Positions 25,819 to 34,584 are shown, counted from the stretch's first letter. The stretch is DNA of 64,000 bases from Terrimesophilobacter bigeumensis (GCF_039537265.1 NZ_BAABAE010000002.1:310001-374000); one strand, 5' to 3'. Numbers and translations are program-made. The notes: generated by a model not told the origin, from the letters alone.

Positions 25819-26847
25819 TCAGCCGACTCGACGGGCGAAGTCGCCGACCCTTTCGACGAGGTGGTCGAAGAATTTGGGCGGGTCGACGGCGACGACGATG
25901 TCGGCGTTGGGCTCGCGCCCCCACAGCCCGGCCCAGTCGGCGACGGTCTGGCCCCGCGTGAGCGTTCCGGCCAGTTCCACGTCGACGGTGGCCGGGCGGG
26001 TCGTCCCGAGCTCCGGATGCAGGGCGATGGCCGCGGCGAACGGATCGTGCATGTGCGCGAGGAAACCCTGGTTGTGGGCGATGTGGAACTCCATGTAGAA
26101 GCGCACGGCGTCGGTGAGGTAACGCACGACCCCATTGGAAGCCCTGGAGAGCGTGCCGTCGACATCCGCCTCGGCGATGATCTCGTCGGGCACGCTCCCT
26201 GCCCTGCGGCCGATCTCAGCGATGTGCTCCGGTTTCATCTCGATCTGCTCCGTGACGTCGAGCGCGCAGATGAGTGGCCTGCGATCCGCCGGGAGCCCGG
26301 AGAAGGCGTCGAAGACCATCTTCGCCGACTCGGGGTCGACGGCGATGTTCCACTCGGTGGTCGGCAGGGTGTTGCCCGGGTGGTCGAAGGCGCCACCCAT
26401 GACGACGAGCCGCTTGAGGAGGCGCGGCAGCTCAGGCTCGATGCGCAGTGCGAGGGCCAGGTTGGTGAGCGGGCCGGTGACGAGGCCGATGATCTCGCCC
26501 GGACGGCTTCGGGCGAGTTCGACCCAGACCTCGGTGGCGTGCCTGGTCGAGAGGGTCCTCGTCGGCGCCGGCAGCTCGGCGTAGCCGATTCCCTGCGGGC
26601 CGTGGGTCTCCTCCGTCGTCATGAGCGGGGCGACGATGGGCACCTCGGAACCGAGGGCGACCTCGATCTCGGGCGCTCCGCACAGTTCGAGCCAGGCGAG
26701 GTTGTTGGTCGCCACCTGCTTCGCGGGAACGTTGCCCGAGGTGCAGGTGATCGCGAGGATGTCCGCCTCTGGGCTCGCGAGCAGGTAGAGGAGGGCGAGA
26801 GAGTCATCGATGCCGGTGTCGACGTCCATGATGATCGCTTGCTTCAT
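25819..26847 (-). CDS. Nucleoside hydrolase (IunH family)
   Basis: Hydrolyses the N-glycosidic bond of ribonucleosides; 342 residues. Seen: the N-terminal calcium/ribose motif DVDTGIDDSLALLYL, the family segments TSGNVPAKQVATNNLAWLEL and VMGGAF, EWNIAVDPESAKMVF, and a C-terminal HDPFAAA whose Asp completes the metal site. The ATG at 26847 has AAGGA 7 bases upstream. It heads the minus-strand series that continues with the ECF transporter, so uptake and cleavage of a nucleoside appear linked. Its leader contains inverted repeats (26868-26947). Confidence 0.92.
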   Translation of the reverse strand: MKQAIIMDVDTGIDDSLALLYLLASPEADILAITCTSGNVPAKQVATNNLAWLELCGAPEIEVALGSEVPIVAPLMTTEETHGPQGIGYAELPAPTRTLSTRHATEVWVELARSRPGEIIGLVTGPLTNLALALRIEPELPRLLKRLVVMGGAFDHPGNTLPTTEWNIAVDPESAKMVFDAFSGLPADRRPLICALDVTEQIEMKPEHIAEIGRRAGSVPDEIIAEADVDGTLSRASNGVVRYLTDAVRFYMEFHIAHNQGFLAHMHDPFAAAIALHPELGTTRPATVDVELAGTLTRGQTVADWAGLWGREPNADIVVAVDPPKFFDHLVERVGDFARRVG

Positions 26848-27170
26848 GCGGTTTTCCTTGTCGGTGACGGTGGGAGAGCACCGCCGCTGAGGTTGGACGG
26901 GTTGCTCAACTCCACCAGGAGTGGGGCCGGATGAATCGGCCTGGTGGGGGTAATGGGTCTCGGCCGCACACTCGGGGCGCTTCTCGGAAATCTCACGGGA
27001 GCGGCCCCAGGGGGCGTCGACCTATCCAGGCAATCCGACTCCGTTTCTCTGGCACCGTTGTGTCGCGGGTGGCCGCCCCTGACTCGTGGAGCGGTCCGTT
27101 GGGTCACAGGCTAGCGGGTTTCGCCTCCGGTCGTCTACGACCCGCGCACGGCCGGTCGTAGCCTTGGGTC
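26848..27170. other. Intergenic region between divergent iunH and birA
   Basis: I see no gene in these 323 bases. The iunH side carries inverted repeats: CGGTG/CACCG at 26868-26883, and a compound structure at 26912-26947 (CCACCA/TGGTGG enclosing GGCCG/CGGCC). A competing hairpin ACTCC/GGAGT (26909-26922) overlaps its left arm. The birA side ends with a probable -10 box. It may hold an RNA leader or operators for the nucleoside/ECF operon. Confidence 0.5.
27159..27164 (+). promoter_or_regulatory. Probable -10 box for leaderless birA
   Basis: TAGCCT lies 7 bases before the birA ATG and no Shine-Dalgarno is present, which places the transcript start at the ATG. The -35 is not clear. Confidence 0.45.
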
Positions 27171-27974
27171 ATGGACTTTCCCCGCGCGCGCTCACTCGGT
27201 ACGAGTCTCGTCGTGCTCGAGCAGGCGGCGTCGACGAACGACGAACTCGCGGCGCGCGCGACGGATGCCGAACTCGCGGAGTTCACCGCCGTGGTGACCA
27301 CGAACCAGACCGCGGGCCGCGGCCGGCTCGATCGGAGCTGGGTCACCCCGCCGGGGCAGGCGCTCGCCGTCTCGGTGCTGCTGCGCCCGGCGCAGGTGGA
27401 CGGTTCGCCCGTCGACCGCGAGCAGTACGGCTGGATTCCGCTCATCGCCGGGCTCGCCATGACGCGTGCAGTCCGCGGGCTGGTCACCGGCCACGAGATC
27501 GCCCTCAAGTGGCCGAACGACGTGCTCATCGACGGTCTCAAGGTCTCCGGACTGCTCAGCGAGCTGCTGCCGAACGGCAGGGATGTCATCGTCGGCGCAG
27601 GGCTCAACCTCACGACACCGGCGGATGCCCTCCCGGTGCCGACCGCCACATCCCTCGTCCTCTGCGGGGTGACGATGGCTGCGGAGGAGCTCGCGGATGC
27701 CGCGCTCGCCGGCTACCTCGGCGAACTGCGGGCGGCGTGGGGCGCGTTCGTCGGATCGAAGGCGGATGCGCGCGCCAGCGGCATCCGGAACGCCGTGAGC
27801 GCGGCCTGCAGCACGCTCGGCTCGCAGGTTCGAGTCTCTCTGCCGGACGGAACATCGCAGGTCGGGACGGCGGTCGAGCTCGACGGCGGCGGCCGGTTGC
27901 GTATCAGGACGGCAACGGATGGGCGCATGGTGACTGTCGCCGCCGGCGACGTGACGCATCTGCGGTATGAATGA
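27171..27974 (+). CDS. birA: Biotin--[acyl-CoA carboxylase] ligase
   Basis: Activates biotin with ATP and attaches it to the carrier Lys, here presumably that of AccA (EAMKM). 267 residues without the N-terminal helix-turn-helix, so it is a ligase only and not a repressor. Seen: biotinyl-AMP loop TNQTAGRGRLDRSW, KWPNDVLIDGLKVSG, GAGLNLTT and a C-terminal SH3-like domain. It appears leaderless (TAGCCT 7 bases before the ATG). It is followed after 3 bases by a PH-domain gene, an arrangement common in actinobacteria. It lies about 6 kb from pccB-accE. Confidence 0.94.
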   Translation: MDFPRARSLGTSLVVLEQAASTNDELAARATDAELAEFTAVVTTNQTAGRGRLDRSWVTPPGQALAVSVLLRPAQVDGSPVDREQYGWIPLIAGLAMTRAVRGLVTGHEIALKWPNDVLIDGLKVSGLLSELLPNGRDVIVGAGLNLTTPADALPVPTATSLVLCGVTMAAEELADAALAGYLGELRAAWGAFVGSKADARASGIRNAVSAACSTLGSQVRVSLPDGTSQVGTAVELDGGGRLRIRTATDGRMVTVAAGDVTHLRYE

Positions 27975-27977
27975 GTC

Positions 27978-28529
27978 ATGTCGAATCCGGGGCGGCCAGG
28001 GGCGGCGCAGGAAGCCGAACACCTCGTGGCCGGTCTGCGGTCTCATGGGCGGGCGCTGTTCTGGCCGTCGATCGTCCTCATCGGCGCGATAGGCGGCGCC
28101 TTCTACTTCTACGGGCACTTTCCCGAAGGCTGGCAGAACAACGCCGTGCTCGTCGTCGCCGTGCTCATCGTCATCCTGCTCTGGTTCCTGCCACTGGTCA
28201 GCTGGCTCGGCCGGAGGTACACCATCACGACCAGGCGGATCGTGCTGCAGCATGGCTTCTTCGTGAGGGTGAGGCAGGAGCTGCTGCACAGCCGCGGCTA
28301 CGACATCACGGTGCGCAAGAACGCGCTGCAGAGCATGTTCGGCAGCGGCGACGTCCGGATCAACACCGGCCTCGACCATCCGGTCGTGCTCAGGGATGTT
28401 CCGAACGCCGATCTCGTGCAGGGTGCGCTGCACGACCTCATGGAGCGCAGCATCAACCCCATCGCTGCACGCCGCCAGGCGGCGGAGTCGAGTGCGCCCG
28501 ACGAGACCATCGTCTGGGGCGACCGGTAG
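27978..28529 (+). CDS. Membrane protein with bacterial PH domain
   Basis: A 183-residue protein with two transmembrane helices (about residues 30-48 and 58-78), then a bacterial PH-like (bPH2) domain: YTITTRRIVLQHGFFVRVRQELLHSRGYDITVRKN with the usual run into GSGDVRINTG. Such proteins are common next to birA in actinobacteria, but their role is unknown. It starts 3 bases after the birA stop and so is cotranscribed. It ends 3 bases from the convergent gtrA stop, which leaves no room for a separate terminator. Confidence 0.85.
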   Translation: MSNPGRPGAAQEAEHLVAGLRSHGRALFWPSIVLIGAIGGAFYFYGHFPEGWQNNAVLVVAVLIVILLWFLPLVSWLGRRYTITTRRIVLQHGFFVRVRQELLHSRGYDITVRKNALQSMFGSGDVRINTGLDHPVVLRDVPNADLVQGALHDLMERSINPIAARRQAAESSAPDETIVWGDR

Positions 28530-28532
28530 GAC

Positions 28533-29087
28533 TCAGTCGATCGCGGGAACGGTCGGGATCGGCCCGGGCGGGACGGGAGCGGTCGGAGTGGCGGCCGTCG
28601 GATGCGGTTCGGTGGTCGAGAGCGGTACGGGGGCTGCCATCGTCGGCACGACATCCGGAGTCGCGGTAGGTGGCCGGAACACCCAGGTGCGGTAGAGCCA
28701 GAAGCGGAACGCCGTGCCGAGTGCGAGGCCTATGACGTTCGAGGAGATGTTGTCGGCGAGGAGCGAGGTGTAGCCGAGCACATAGTGGGAGACCCAGAGG
28801 CAGGCGAGGCCGATGAGCATCCCGCCGATGCTCACGAGCGCGAACTCGAGCCCTTCGCGGACCGCCTGCGGCCTGCGGTGCGGGCCGAAGGTCCAGTAGC
28901 GGTTGCCGAGCCAGTTGACGACGATCGCGATCGAGGTCGAGATGACCTTGGCGAGGACCGGCCCCTCATACAGATTCTCCGGGGAGAGGATCGTGACGCG
29001 CAGGGCGTTGAACACGGCGACGTCCACGACGAGCCCGACCCCGCCGACTGCGGCGAATCGCAACAGCTGCGTGACGAGCGCTTTCAC
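28533..29087 (-). CDS. GtrA family membrane protein
   Basis: A 184-residue protein with four transmembrane helices (LLRFAAVGGVGLVVDVAVFN..., VISTSIAIVVNWLGNRYWTF, the central helices, and FRFWLYRTWVF). The family's NRYWTF and YRTWVF motifs are both present. GtrA-type proteins move or present lipid-linked sugars for envelope glycan modification. The start is GTG at 29087 with GGAGG 5 bases upstream. The tail is Pro/Thr-rich (about 35 residues). It is divergent from purK with 111 bases between and fits the glycan theme of the region to the right. Confidence 0.9.
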   Translation of the reverse strand: MKALVTQLLRFAAVGGVGLVVDVAVFNALRVTILSPENLYEGPVLAKVISTSIAIVVNWLGNRYWTFGPHRRPQAVREGLEFALVSIGGMLIGLACLWVSHYVLGYTSLLADNISSNVIGLALGTAFRFWLYRTWVFRPPTATPDVVPTMAAPVPLSTTEPHPTAATPTAPVPPGPIPTVPAID

Positions 29088-29198
29088 GCGAACCTCCGGT
29101 CGGCGTACGGAAGATACGCGAAGATGGACACTGGGCGGTACGAATTCTAACCGCACGGGGCGTTGTCGAAGCTGGGAACCGCGGGACGGAGCATGCGC

Positions 29199-30329
29199 AT
29201 GAGGGTAGGCGTCATCGGTGGGGGTCAGCTCGCGAGGATGATGATTCCGGCAGCGATCGACCTCGGCATCGACCTGCGTGTGCTGGCCGAGAACGAGGGA
29301 ATGGCGGCCGAGTTGGCCGCGAAGAGTGTCGGCGACTACCGGAACGTCGACGAAGTCCTTCGTTTCTGCTCGGAGGTGGACGTGGTGACCTTCGACCACG
29401 AGCACGTGCCGCAGGAGGTGCTCCGCGCGCTCGTCGACACGGGGGTCGCCGTGCATCCGGGACCGGATGCCCTGCTCTACGCCCAGGACAAGCTCCTCAT
29501 GCGTGCGAAGCTCACCGAACTCGGCCTGCCGACGCCCGAGTGGGCTGCGGTCGAGGATGCCGCCGGGCTCGGCGCGTTCCTCGACGAGCACGGCGGGGCA
29601 GCGGTCGTCAAGACGGCTCGTGGGGGCTACGACGGAAAAGGAGTGCGCGTCGTGCGTGCCGCCCATGAGGCCGACGACTGGTTCGCCGCGCTCGCCGAGG
29701 ACGCGAACGGCGGTGCACTGCTCGCCGAGGAGCTCGTCGACTTCCGCCGTGAACTCGCGCAGTCCGTCGCGCGCAGGCCCTCCGGTCAGGTCGTCGCCTG
29801 GCCGGTCGTGGAGAGCATCCAGCGCGATGGCGTGTGCGCCGAGGTCATCGCCCCCGCGCCGAACCCCGCCGGCCGGCTCTCCGATGTCGCCGCAGAGGTG
29901 GCCACGACGATCGCCGAAGGCCTCGGAGTCACGGGAGTGCTCGCGGTCGAGCTCTTCGAAACGACCGACGAGCGCATCCTCGTCAACGAGCTCGCGATGC
30001 GCCCGCACAACTCCGGCCACTGGAGCATCGAGGGCTCGACGACGAGCCAGTTCGAGCAGCACCTGCGCGCCGTGCTCGATCTGCCGCTCGGCCCTACCGG
30101 CATCGTCGCCCCGTGGGCGGTCATGGTCAACGTGCTCGGCGGGCCGGCGTCCGGCACCATGGCCGACCGCTATGCGGGCGTCTTCGAGGACTACCCGATG
30201 GCGAAGGTGCACAACTACGGCAAGGAGCCGCGGCCGGGCCGCAAGATCGGGCACGTCACGGTCATCGGCGACGACCTGGATACCGTGACCTACGACGCGC
30301 GCGCCGCCGCAGCGCAGTTCAGCGACTGA
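29199..30329 (+). CDS. purK: 5-(carboxyamino)imidazole ribonucleotide synthase
   Basis: ATP-dependent carboxylation of AIR to N5-CAIR in purine synthesis; 376 residues. Seen: N-terminal GVIGGGQLARMM, ATP-grasp segments KTARGGYDGKG and EELVDF, and the C-terminal NELAMRPHNSGHWSIEGSTTSQFEQH. The start ATG at 29199 has GGAG with 7-base spacing; earlier in-frame starts (29193, 29163) fit worse. The next gene, purE, starts 6 bases after the stop, so the two consecutive enzymes are cotranscribed. Confidence 0.95.
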   Translation: MRVGVIGGGQLARMMIPAAIDLGIDLRVLAENEGMAAELAAKSVGDYRNVDEVLRFCSEVDVVTFDHEHVPQEVLRALVDTGVAVHPGPDALLYAQDKLLMRAKLTELGLPTPEWAAVEDAAGLGAFLDEHGGAAVVKTARGGYDGKGVRVVRAAHEADDWFAALAEDANGGALLAEELVDFRRELAQSVARRPSGQVVAWPVVESIQRDGVCAEVIAPAPNPAGRLSDVAAEVATTIAEGLGVTGVLAVELFETTDERILVNELAMRPHNSGHWSIEGSTTSQFEQHLRAVLDLPLGPTGIVAPWAVMVNVLGGPASGTMADRYAGVFEDYPMAKVHNYGKEPRPGRKIGHVTVIGDDLDTVTYDARAAAAQFSD

Positions 30330-30335
30330 TCTAGC

Positions 30336-30839
30336 ATGGACCCCATGCCGGAACCGATCGTCGCCGTCGTCATGGGCTCGGACTCCGACTGGTCGGTCAT
30401 GAGCGAGGCGGCCGCAGTGCTCGCCGAGTTCGGCGTACCCAGCGAGGTCGAGGTGCTCTCCGCACACCGCACCCCGGAACGGATGATCGCCTGGGGCAAG
30501 GCGGCTGCCGGCCGGGGCCTGCGCAGCATCATCGCCGGTGCCGGAGGGGCAGCCCACCTGCCCGGCATGCTCGCGTCGGTCACGACGCTCCCGGTGATCG
30601 GCGTTCCGGTCCCGCTCGCGAAGCTTGACGGGCTCGACTCCCTGCTCTCCATCGTGCAGATGCCGGCCGGGGTTCCCGTCGCGACCGTCTCCATCGGCGG
30701 AGCGCGCAACGCCGGCCTCCTCGCGATCCGGATGCTGGCGGCATCCGACCCGGCGCTCGCGGCGAAGCTCGCCGACTTCGCGAAGGGCCTCGAGGACTCG
30801 GTCGCGGCGAAGAACGCGGCACTCAAGTCGAAGCTGTGA
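30336..30839 (+). CDS. purE: N5-carboxyaminoimidazole ribonucleotide mutase
   Basis: Converts N5-CAIR to CAIR, the step after PurK. 167 residues. Seen: VVMGSDSDWSVM, the active-site SAHRTPERM, and GAGGAAHLPGMLAS. The start is ATG at 30336 or the in-frame ATG at 30345. The latter lies 8 bases after a TAGCAT (30332-30337) that could be an internal leaderless promoter; no Shine-Dalgarno is present for either. Its stop overlaps the GTG of the LCP gene by 4 bases, which links purine synthesis genes and a wall-glycan ligase in one transcript. Confidence 0.95.
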   Translation: MDPMPEPIVAVVMGSDSDWSVMSEAAAVLAEFGVPSEVEVLSAHRTPERMIAWGKAAAGRGLRSIIAGAGGAAHLPGMLASVTTLPVIGVPVPLAKLDGLDSLLSIVQMPAGVPVATVSIGGARNAGLLAIRMLAASDPALAAKLADFAKGLEDSVAAKNAALKSKL

Positions 30840-32173
30840 GCGCCACCAGCCCGGTCCGGTATCCGGACGCCTCCTCGCCGGCCACGATGACGAAGCGGGC
30901 CTGGTGGCTGGTCGCCCTCAACTTCCTCATCCCGGGTTCGGCACAGCTGCTCGCCGGGAGTCGCCGGCTCGGCCGGTTCGGCGTCGTGGCGACCTTCGTG
31001 CTGTGGGGGATCGTGGTCGTCGCGCTCCTTCTGCTGTGGTTGTGGCCGGTCGTGCCGTACACCCTGATCTCGAACACGATCGCACTGACGGTCGCCCAGG
31101 TCCTCTTCGCGGCCTACGCCGTGCTCTGGGTCGTGCTCACCCTCGACACCCTCCGCATGGTTCGGCTCGTGAAGACCTGGCCCGCCGCGCGGGGGTTCAT
31201 CGCGGGGCTTTCCATCGTCGGACTCGTCGCCGGCGCGGGGATCGCCGGATATGGTGCCGTCGTGGCCGGCTCCGCGCGCTCGGCCATCTCGGCGATCTTC
31301 GACAGCGGGGAGTATGCGCCTCCCATCGACGGCCGTTACAACATCCTGCTGCTCGGGGGCGATGCCGGACCCGACCGCACCGGCTTGCGGCCGGACAGCA
31401 TCTCCGTCGCGAGCGTCGACGCCACGACCGGTGCGACCGTGATGATCGGGGTTCCACGCAACCTCGAGCTCGCCCGCTTCTCCGAGGGTTCGCCCCTGTA
31501 CGGTCCGTTCCCGGACGGCTACGACTGCGGCGACGACTGCCTCATCAGCTACCTCTACACCTACGGCGAGGAGCATCCCGAGCTGTACCCGGATGCCGAG
31601 GAGCAGGGGAGCAACCCCGGCATCGAGGCGATGCGCGACGCGGTCGAGGGCGTGCTAGGGCTCACCCTGCAGTACTACGTCCTCATCGACATGCAGGGCT
31701 TCTCCGACCTCATCGACGCGCTCGGCGGCATCACCCTCGATGTCCCGCAGCGCACCCCGCTCGCCGCCGCGATCCCCGGATCCAAGCCCTTCGCCTGGGT
31801 TGAGGCAGGCGAGCAGCACCTCGACGGGTTCACGGCGCAGTGGTACGCGCGCTCGCGCTACGAGAGCACCGATTACGCGCGGATGTCTCGGCAGCGTGAC
31901 GTGCAGGAGGCGATCCTGCGCCAGTTCACACCGGCGAACATCCTCGTGAAGTTCCAGGCGGTCGCCGCTGCGGGAACCCAGGTCGTCAAGACCGACATCC
32001 CCTCGGTCATGCTCGGGCTCTTCGCCGACCTCGCCACGAAGTCGCGGAAGCTTCCACTCACCCGTCTCGAGCTCGTGCCCGACGAGTTCGACCCGTTGTT
32101 CCCCGACTTCGAGAAGATCTCCGCGGCGATCGCCGCCGCTTTCGCAGCGAGCACTCCGACGCCGGAGCCCTGA
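30836..32173 (+). CDS. LytR-CpsA-Psr (LCP) family glycopolymer ligase
   Basis: A 445-residue membrane protein. Seen: an N-terminal region with four hydrophobic helices (about residues 22-45, 50-72, 78-102, 118-142), then an extracytoplasmic LCP domain with NILLLGGDAG, GLRPDSISVASVD, GVPRNLELA and ARSRYESTDYARMSRQRDVQEAIL, the Arg/Asp set that binds the pyrophosphate lipid. LCP enzymes transfer undecaprenyl-linked glycopolymers to peptidoglycan or arabinogalactan. The four-helix N-terminus is longer than the usual single anchor. It starts with GTG overlapping purE by 4 bases and lies just left of the glycan cluster it may serve. Confidence 0.9.
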   Translation: MSATSPVRYPDASSPATMTKRAWWLVALNFLIPGSAQLLAGSRRLGRFGVVATFVLWGIVVVALLLLWLWPVVPYTLISNTIALTVAQVLFAAYAVLWVVLTLDTLRMVRLVKTWPAARGFIAGLSIVGLVAGAGIAGYGAVVAGSARSAISAIFDSGEYAPPIDGRYNILLLGGDAGPDRTGLRPDSISVASVDATTGATVMIGVPRNLELARFSEGSPLYGPFPDGYDCGDDCLISYLYTYGEEHPELYPDAEEQGSNPGIEAMRDAVEGVLGLTLQYYVLIDMQGFSDLIDALGGITLDVPQRTPLAAAIPGSKPFAWVEAGEQHLDGFTAQWYARSRYESTDYARMSRQRDVQEAILRQFTPANILVKFQAVAAAGTQVVKTDIPSVMLGLFADLATKSRKLPLTRLELVPDEFDPLFPDFEKISAAIAAAFAASTPTPEP

Positions 32174-32197
32174 GGCCGACGCCGACTCGTGAGCCGG

Positions 32198-32464
32198 CTA
32201 CGGTGCGTCGTTTCTGAAGACGCGTTCGCTGAGTGCCTGCACGTCGCGGTCGAGGTTGTCGAGTCGCACATTCACGGTCTCGAAGCGCGCGTTCATCTCC
32301 GCGCGTAGGCTGGCAAAACCGGTGAAGCCGGTCATCATCTCATTGCGCAGGCTCGTGATCTGTCCGCTGATAGATCGCATGAGTACCGTGCTGAGCAGGG
32401 TCATCGTACCCAAGAGCGTGGCGGCGAAGACGCCGATGATCGTCCAGATCTGGGGCTCATTCAA
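32198..32464 (-). CDS. Small membrane-anchored coiled-coil protein
   Basis: About 88 residues if started at TTG 32464 (MNEPQIWTIIGVF...), which has GGGAGG 9 bases upstream; a GTG at 32473 abuts that site and is less likely. Seen: one N-terminal transmembrane helix (about residues 6-28), a basic junction, then an amphipathic heptad region (SLRAEMNARFETVNVRLDNL). It shares design, though not obvious close identity, with the product at 3309-3581. It is convergent with the LCP gene. Function unknown. Confidence 0.65.
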   Translation of the reverse strand: MNEPQIWTIIGVFAATLLGTMTLLSTVLMRSISGQITSLRNEMMTGFTGFASLRAEMNARFETVNVRLDNLDRDVQALSERVFRNDAP

Positions 32465-32596
32465 GGTGATCACCCTCCCAGTGTGCCGTGTCGATGGTTC
32501 GAAGGCTACTGGGCCGAACAGGTTCAACGATGGCGATCGGCACGGTTCTGTGAGTGAGGCCGTCGTAATTCGATTGTGGAGGAGTGGAGCGCTTGA

Positions 32597-33736
32597 TCAG
32601 AGGTCGGCGTGAAGCTGCCAGACCTTCTGGGCGGAGTCGCGCCAGCTGAACGCGCCCGCGCGGTCCAGGCCCGTGTAGTGGAGGCGCTCGGCGAGTGCAG
32701 GGTCGCTCACGACGGAGGCGATGGCGACGGCAAGGCGGGCAGGGTAGCCGTCGGCATCCTCCCGCTCGACGGCGATGCCGGCATCCGCCGCGACCTCGAG
32801 TACGGCCGGTTCGTCGGAGTGCACGACCGGGGTCCCGAAGTGGAACGCCTCGACGACGGGGAGTCCGAACCCGGCGGCGATGCTCGGAAACACGAAGACG
32901 GATGCGCGGTCGAGTGCGACGGCGAGGTCGGCGTCGGCGAGGAACCCGAGCGTACGCACGCGGTCTTCCGCGAGCCCGGCCTCGGCGGCGATCGCGGCGA
33001 CATCAACGCCGCCCCAGCCCTCTGGGCCGACGATGAGCAGGGGAAGGTCCACGGCATCCGGTTCGGCGAGCGAGCGGATGAGCGCCGTGAGCCCCTTGCG
33101 CGGCTCGAGCGTGCCCACGCTCAGCAGGTACCGTTCCGGCAGGTCGAGTCGTGCGGCCCGGGCATCCGCGTCGACGGGGACCTGCAGTTTGGAGCTCACG
33201 GCTCCTCCGATCACCCGGATACGATCCCCGAAGTCGAAGAGCTCACCGAGTTGGGAGGCGACCGCGTGGCTCGGAACCACCACGGCATCCGCGAATCGGT
33301 GGGCTCGTCTCGTCATGGCCTTCTGCCAACCGACGTGCTGGCGGCTGAGGGTCTCCGGATGCGTCCACGGCACGACATCGTGGATCGTCACGACCACCTG
33401 GTCGGCCTCGTAGTTGAGCCGGTCATGTCTGCTGAGCGGGGCGAGGAGGCTCGTCGAGTGCACCATGCCCTTGCCCCTGATCCCGCCGAAGCCCATTCGC
33501 CAGGTGAGACCCAGGGCACTGCGCGGCAGTCTGCTCCTGTGGATATCGCCGACGCCGGGGAGAAGCATCCGAAGTCTCGCGTCTTCGTCGCTGGTGGTCG
33601 CTGAGACGAACCCTGCAACCTCGCAGCCCGCAGGGGCGACGCGGATGAGTTCGCGCGTGAGTTCTTCGGTGTAGCGCCCGATCCCGCCCGACAGCGGGGC
33701 GACCATGGGATCGACGATCACGCTCAGTGTCGTCAT
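32597..33736 (-). CDS. Glycosyltransferase, GT4 family
   Basis: A 379-residue GT-B enzyme that starts at ATG 33736 and overlaps the rmlD stop by 4 bases. Seen: N-terminal acceptor-domain loop PLSGGIGRYTEELTREL, VVTIHDVVPWTHP, the hinge SVGTLEPRKGL of the WbaZ/mannosyl-rhamnosyl type, and the donor-binding PSIAAGFGLPVVEAFHFGTPVV with the E-x7-E pattern. Coupling to rmlD suggests it uses or acts next to dTDP-rhamnose in building the surface glycan. Donor and acceptor are unproven. Confidence 0.88.
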   Translation of the reverse strand: MTTLSVIVDPMVAPLSGGIGRYTEELTRELIRVAPAGCEVAGFVSATTSDEDARLRMLLPGVGDIHRSRLPRSALGLTWRMGFGGIRGKGMVHSTSLLAPLSRHDRLNYEADQVVVTIHDVVPWTHPETLSRQHVGWQKAMTRRAHRFADAVVVPSHAVASQLGELFDFGDRIRVIGGAVSSKLQVPVDADARAARLDLPERYLLSVGTLEPRKGLTALIRSLAEPDAVDLPLLIVGPEGWGGVDVAAIAAEAGLAEDRVRTLGFLADADLAVALDRASVFVFPSIAAGFGLPVVEAFHFGTPVVHSDEPAVLEVAADAGIAVEREDADGYPARLAVAIASVVSDPALAERLHYTGLDRAGAFSWRDSAQKVWQLHADL

Positions 33737-34584
33737 GCGTGCTCCAGGATTCTGTGTTCTGCCGCGTCGGCGAGTGCCGATCTCCAATCGCGGATGGGGG
33801 CGAGCCCCGACGGCTGCCAGCGTGCGTGCCCGAGAACCGAGTATGCAGGCCGGGGTGCCGGCCGCACGTACTGGGAACTCGAGGTCGGCCTGACCCTGGC
33901 AGGGTCGAGCCCCGCGACGCTGAAGATCTGCTGTGCGAACTCGTACCAGCTCGCCTGGCCGCTGCTCGTCGCGTGGTAGATGCCGGGCGCCAGGCCATGG
34001 TCGAGCATGAGGACGATCTGCCGCGCAACGTCCATGGTCCAGGTCGGTTGGCCGAGCTGGTCTTCGACGACACTCACCGTCTCATTCTGCCCCGCCAGCC
34101 GGATCATGGTCTTCGCGAAGTTCGGGCCATGCGCGCCGTAGAGCCAGGCCGTGCGCACGACGAAGGTCCCGGAGGGGTTGAACTCCAGGGCGAGCCGCTC
34201 GCCCTCCGCTTTCGTGCGGCCGTAGGCCGACACCGGATGCCGCGGTGCATCCTCGGCGTAGGGAGTCGTCGCCGTCCCGTCGAACACGTAGTCGGTCGAG
34301 AGCTGCACGAGATTCGCGCCGTGCGCGGCAGCAGCACGGGCCAGGTTGCCGGCTCCCACCGCATTGACGGCGAAGGCGGTCTCCTCGTCGGTTTCCGCGT
34401 CGTCGACCCGGGTGTAGGCGGCGCAGTTGATGACGACGGTGTGACCGGCGACGGCGGCCTCCACGGCATCCGGATCGGTGACGTCGAGGTCGCTGCGGCC
34501 GAGCGCCGTCACCGGCCGGTCGGCCAGCACCTGGCGGAGGTCGGTCGCGAGCATGCCGTTCGCGCCGGTCACGAGATAGGTCAT
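33733..34584 (-). CDS. rmlD: dTDP-4-dehydrorhamnose reductase
   Basis: Last step of dTDP-L-rhamnose synthesis; 283-residue extended SDR. Seen: NAD(P) motif VTGANGMLATDL, VVINCAAYTRVDDAE, LSTDYVFDG, and the catalytic YGRTK (Tyr/Lys pair) followed by the family's PTWTMDVARQI. It overlaps the GT4 gene by 4 bases. The expected neighbour rmlB is about 0.8 kb upstream on the same strand, separated from rmlD by a toxin-antitoxin pair. rmlC and rmlA are on the other strand at 38.4-39.9 kb. Confidence 0.93.
   Translation of the reverse strand: MTYLVTGANGMLATDLRQVLADRPVTALGRSDLDVTDPDAVEAAVAGHTVVINCAAYTRVDDAETDEETAFAVNAVGAGNLARAAAAHGANLVQLSTDYVFDGTATTPYAEDAPRHPVSAYGRTKAEGERLALEFNPSGTFVVRTAWLYGAHGPNFAKTMIRLAGQNETVSVVEDQLGQPTWTMDVARQIVLMLDHGLAPGIYHATSSGQASWYEFAQQIFSVAGLDPARVRPTSSSQYVRPAPRPAYSVLGHARWQPSGLAPIRDWRSALADAAEHRILEHA

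Noticed and set aside
29088..30557. Long upstream extension of the GtrA frame
   Set aside because: It is antisense to purK; GTG 29087 has GGAGG and begins the conserved domain.
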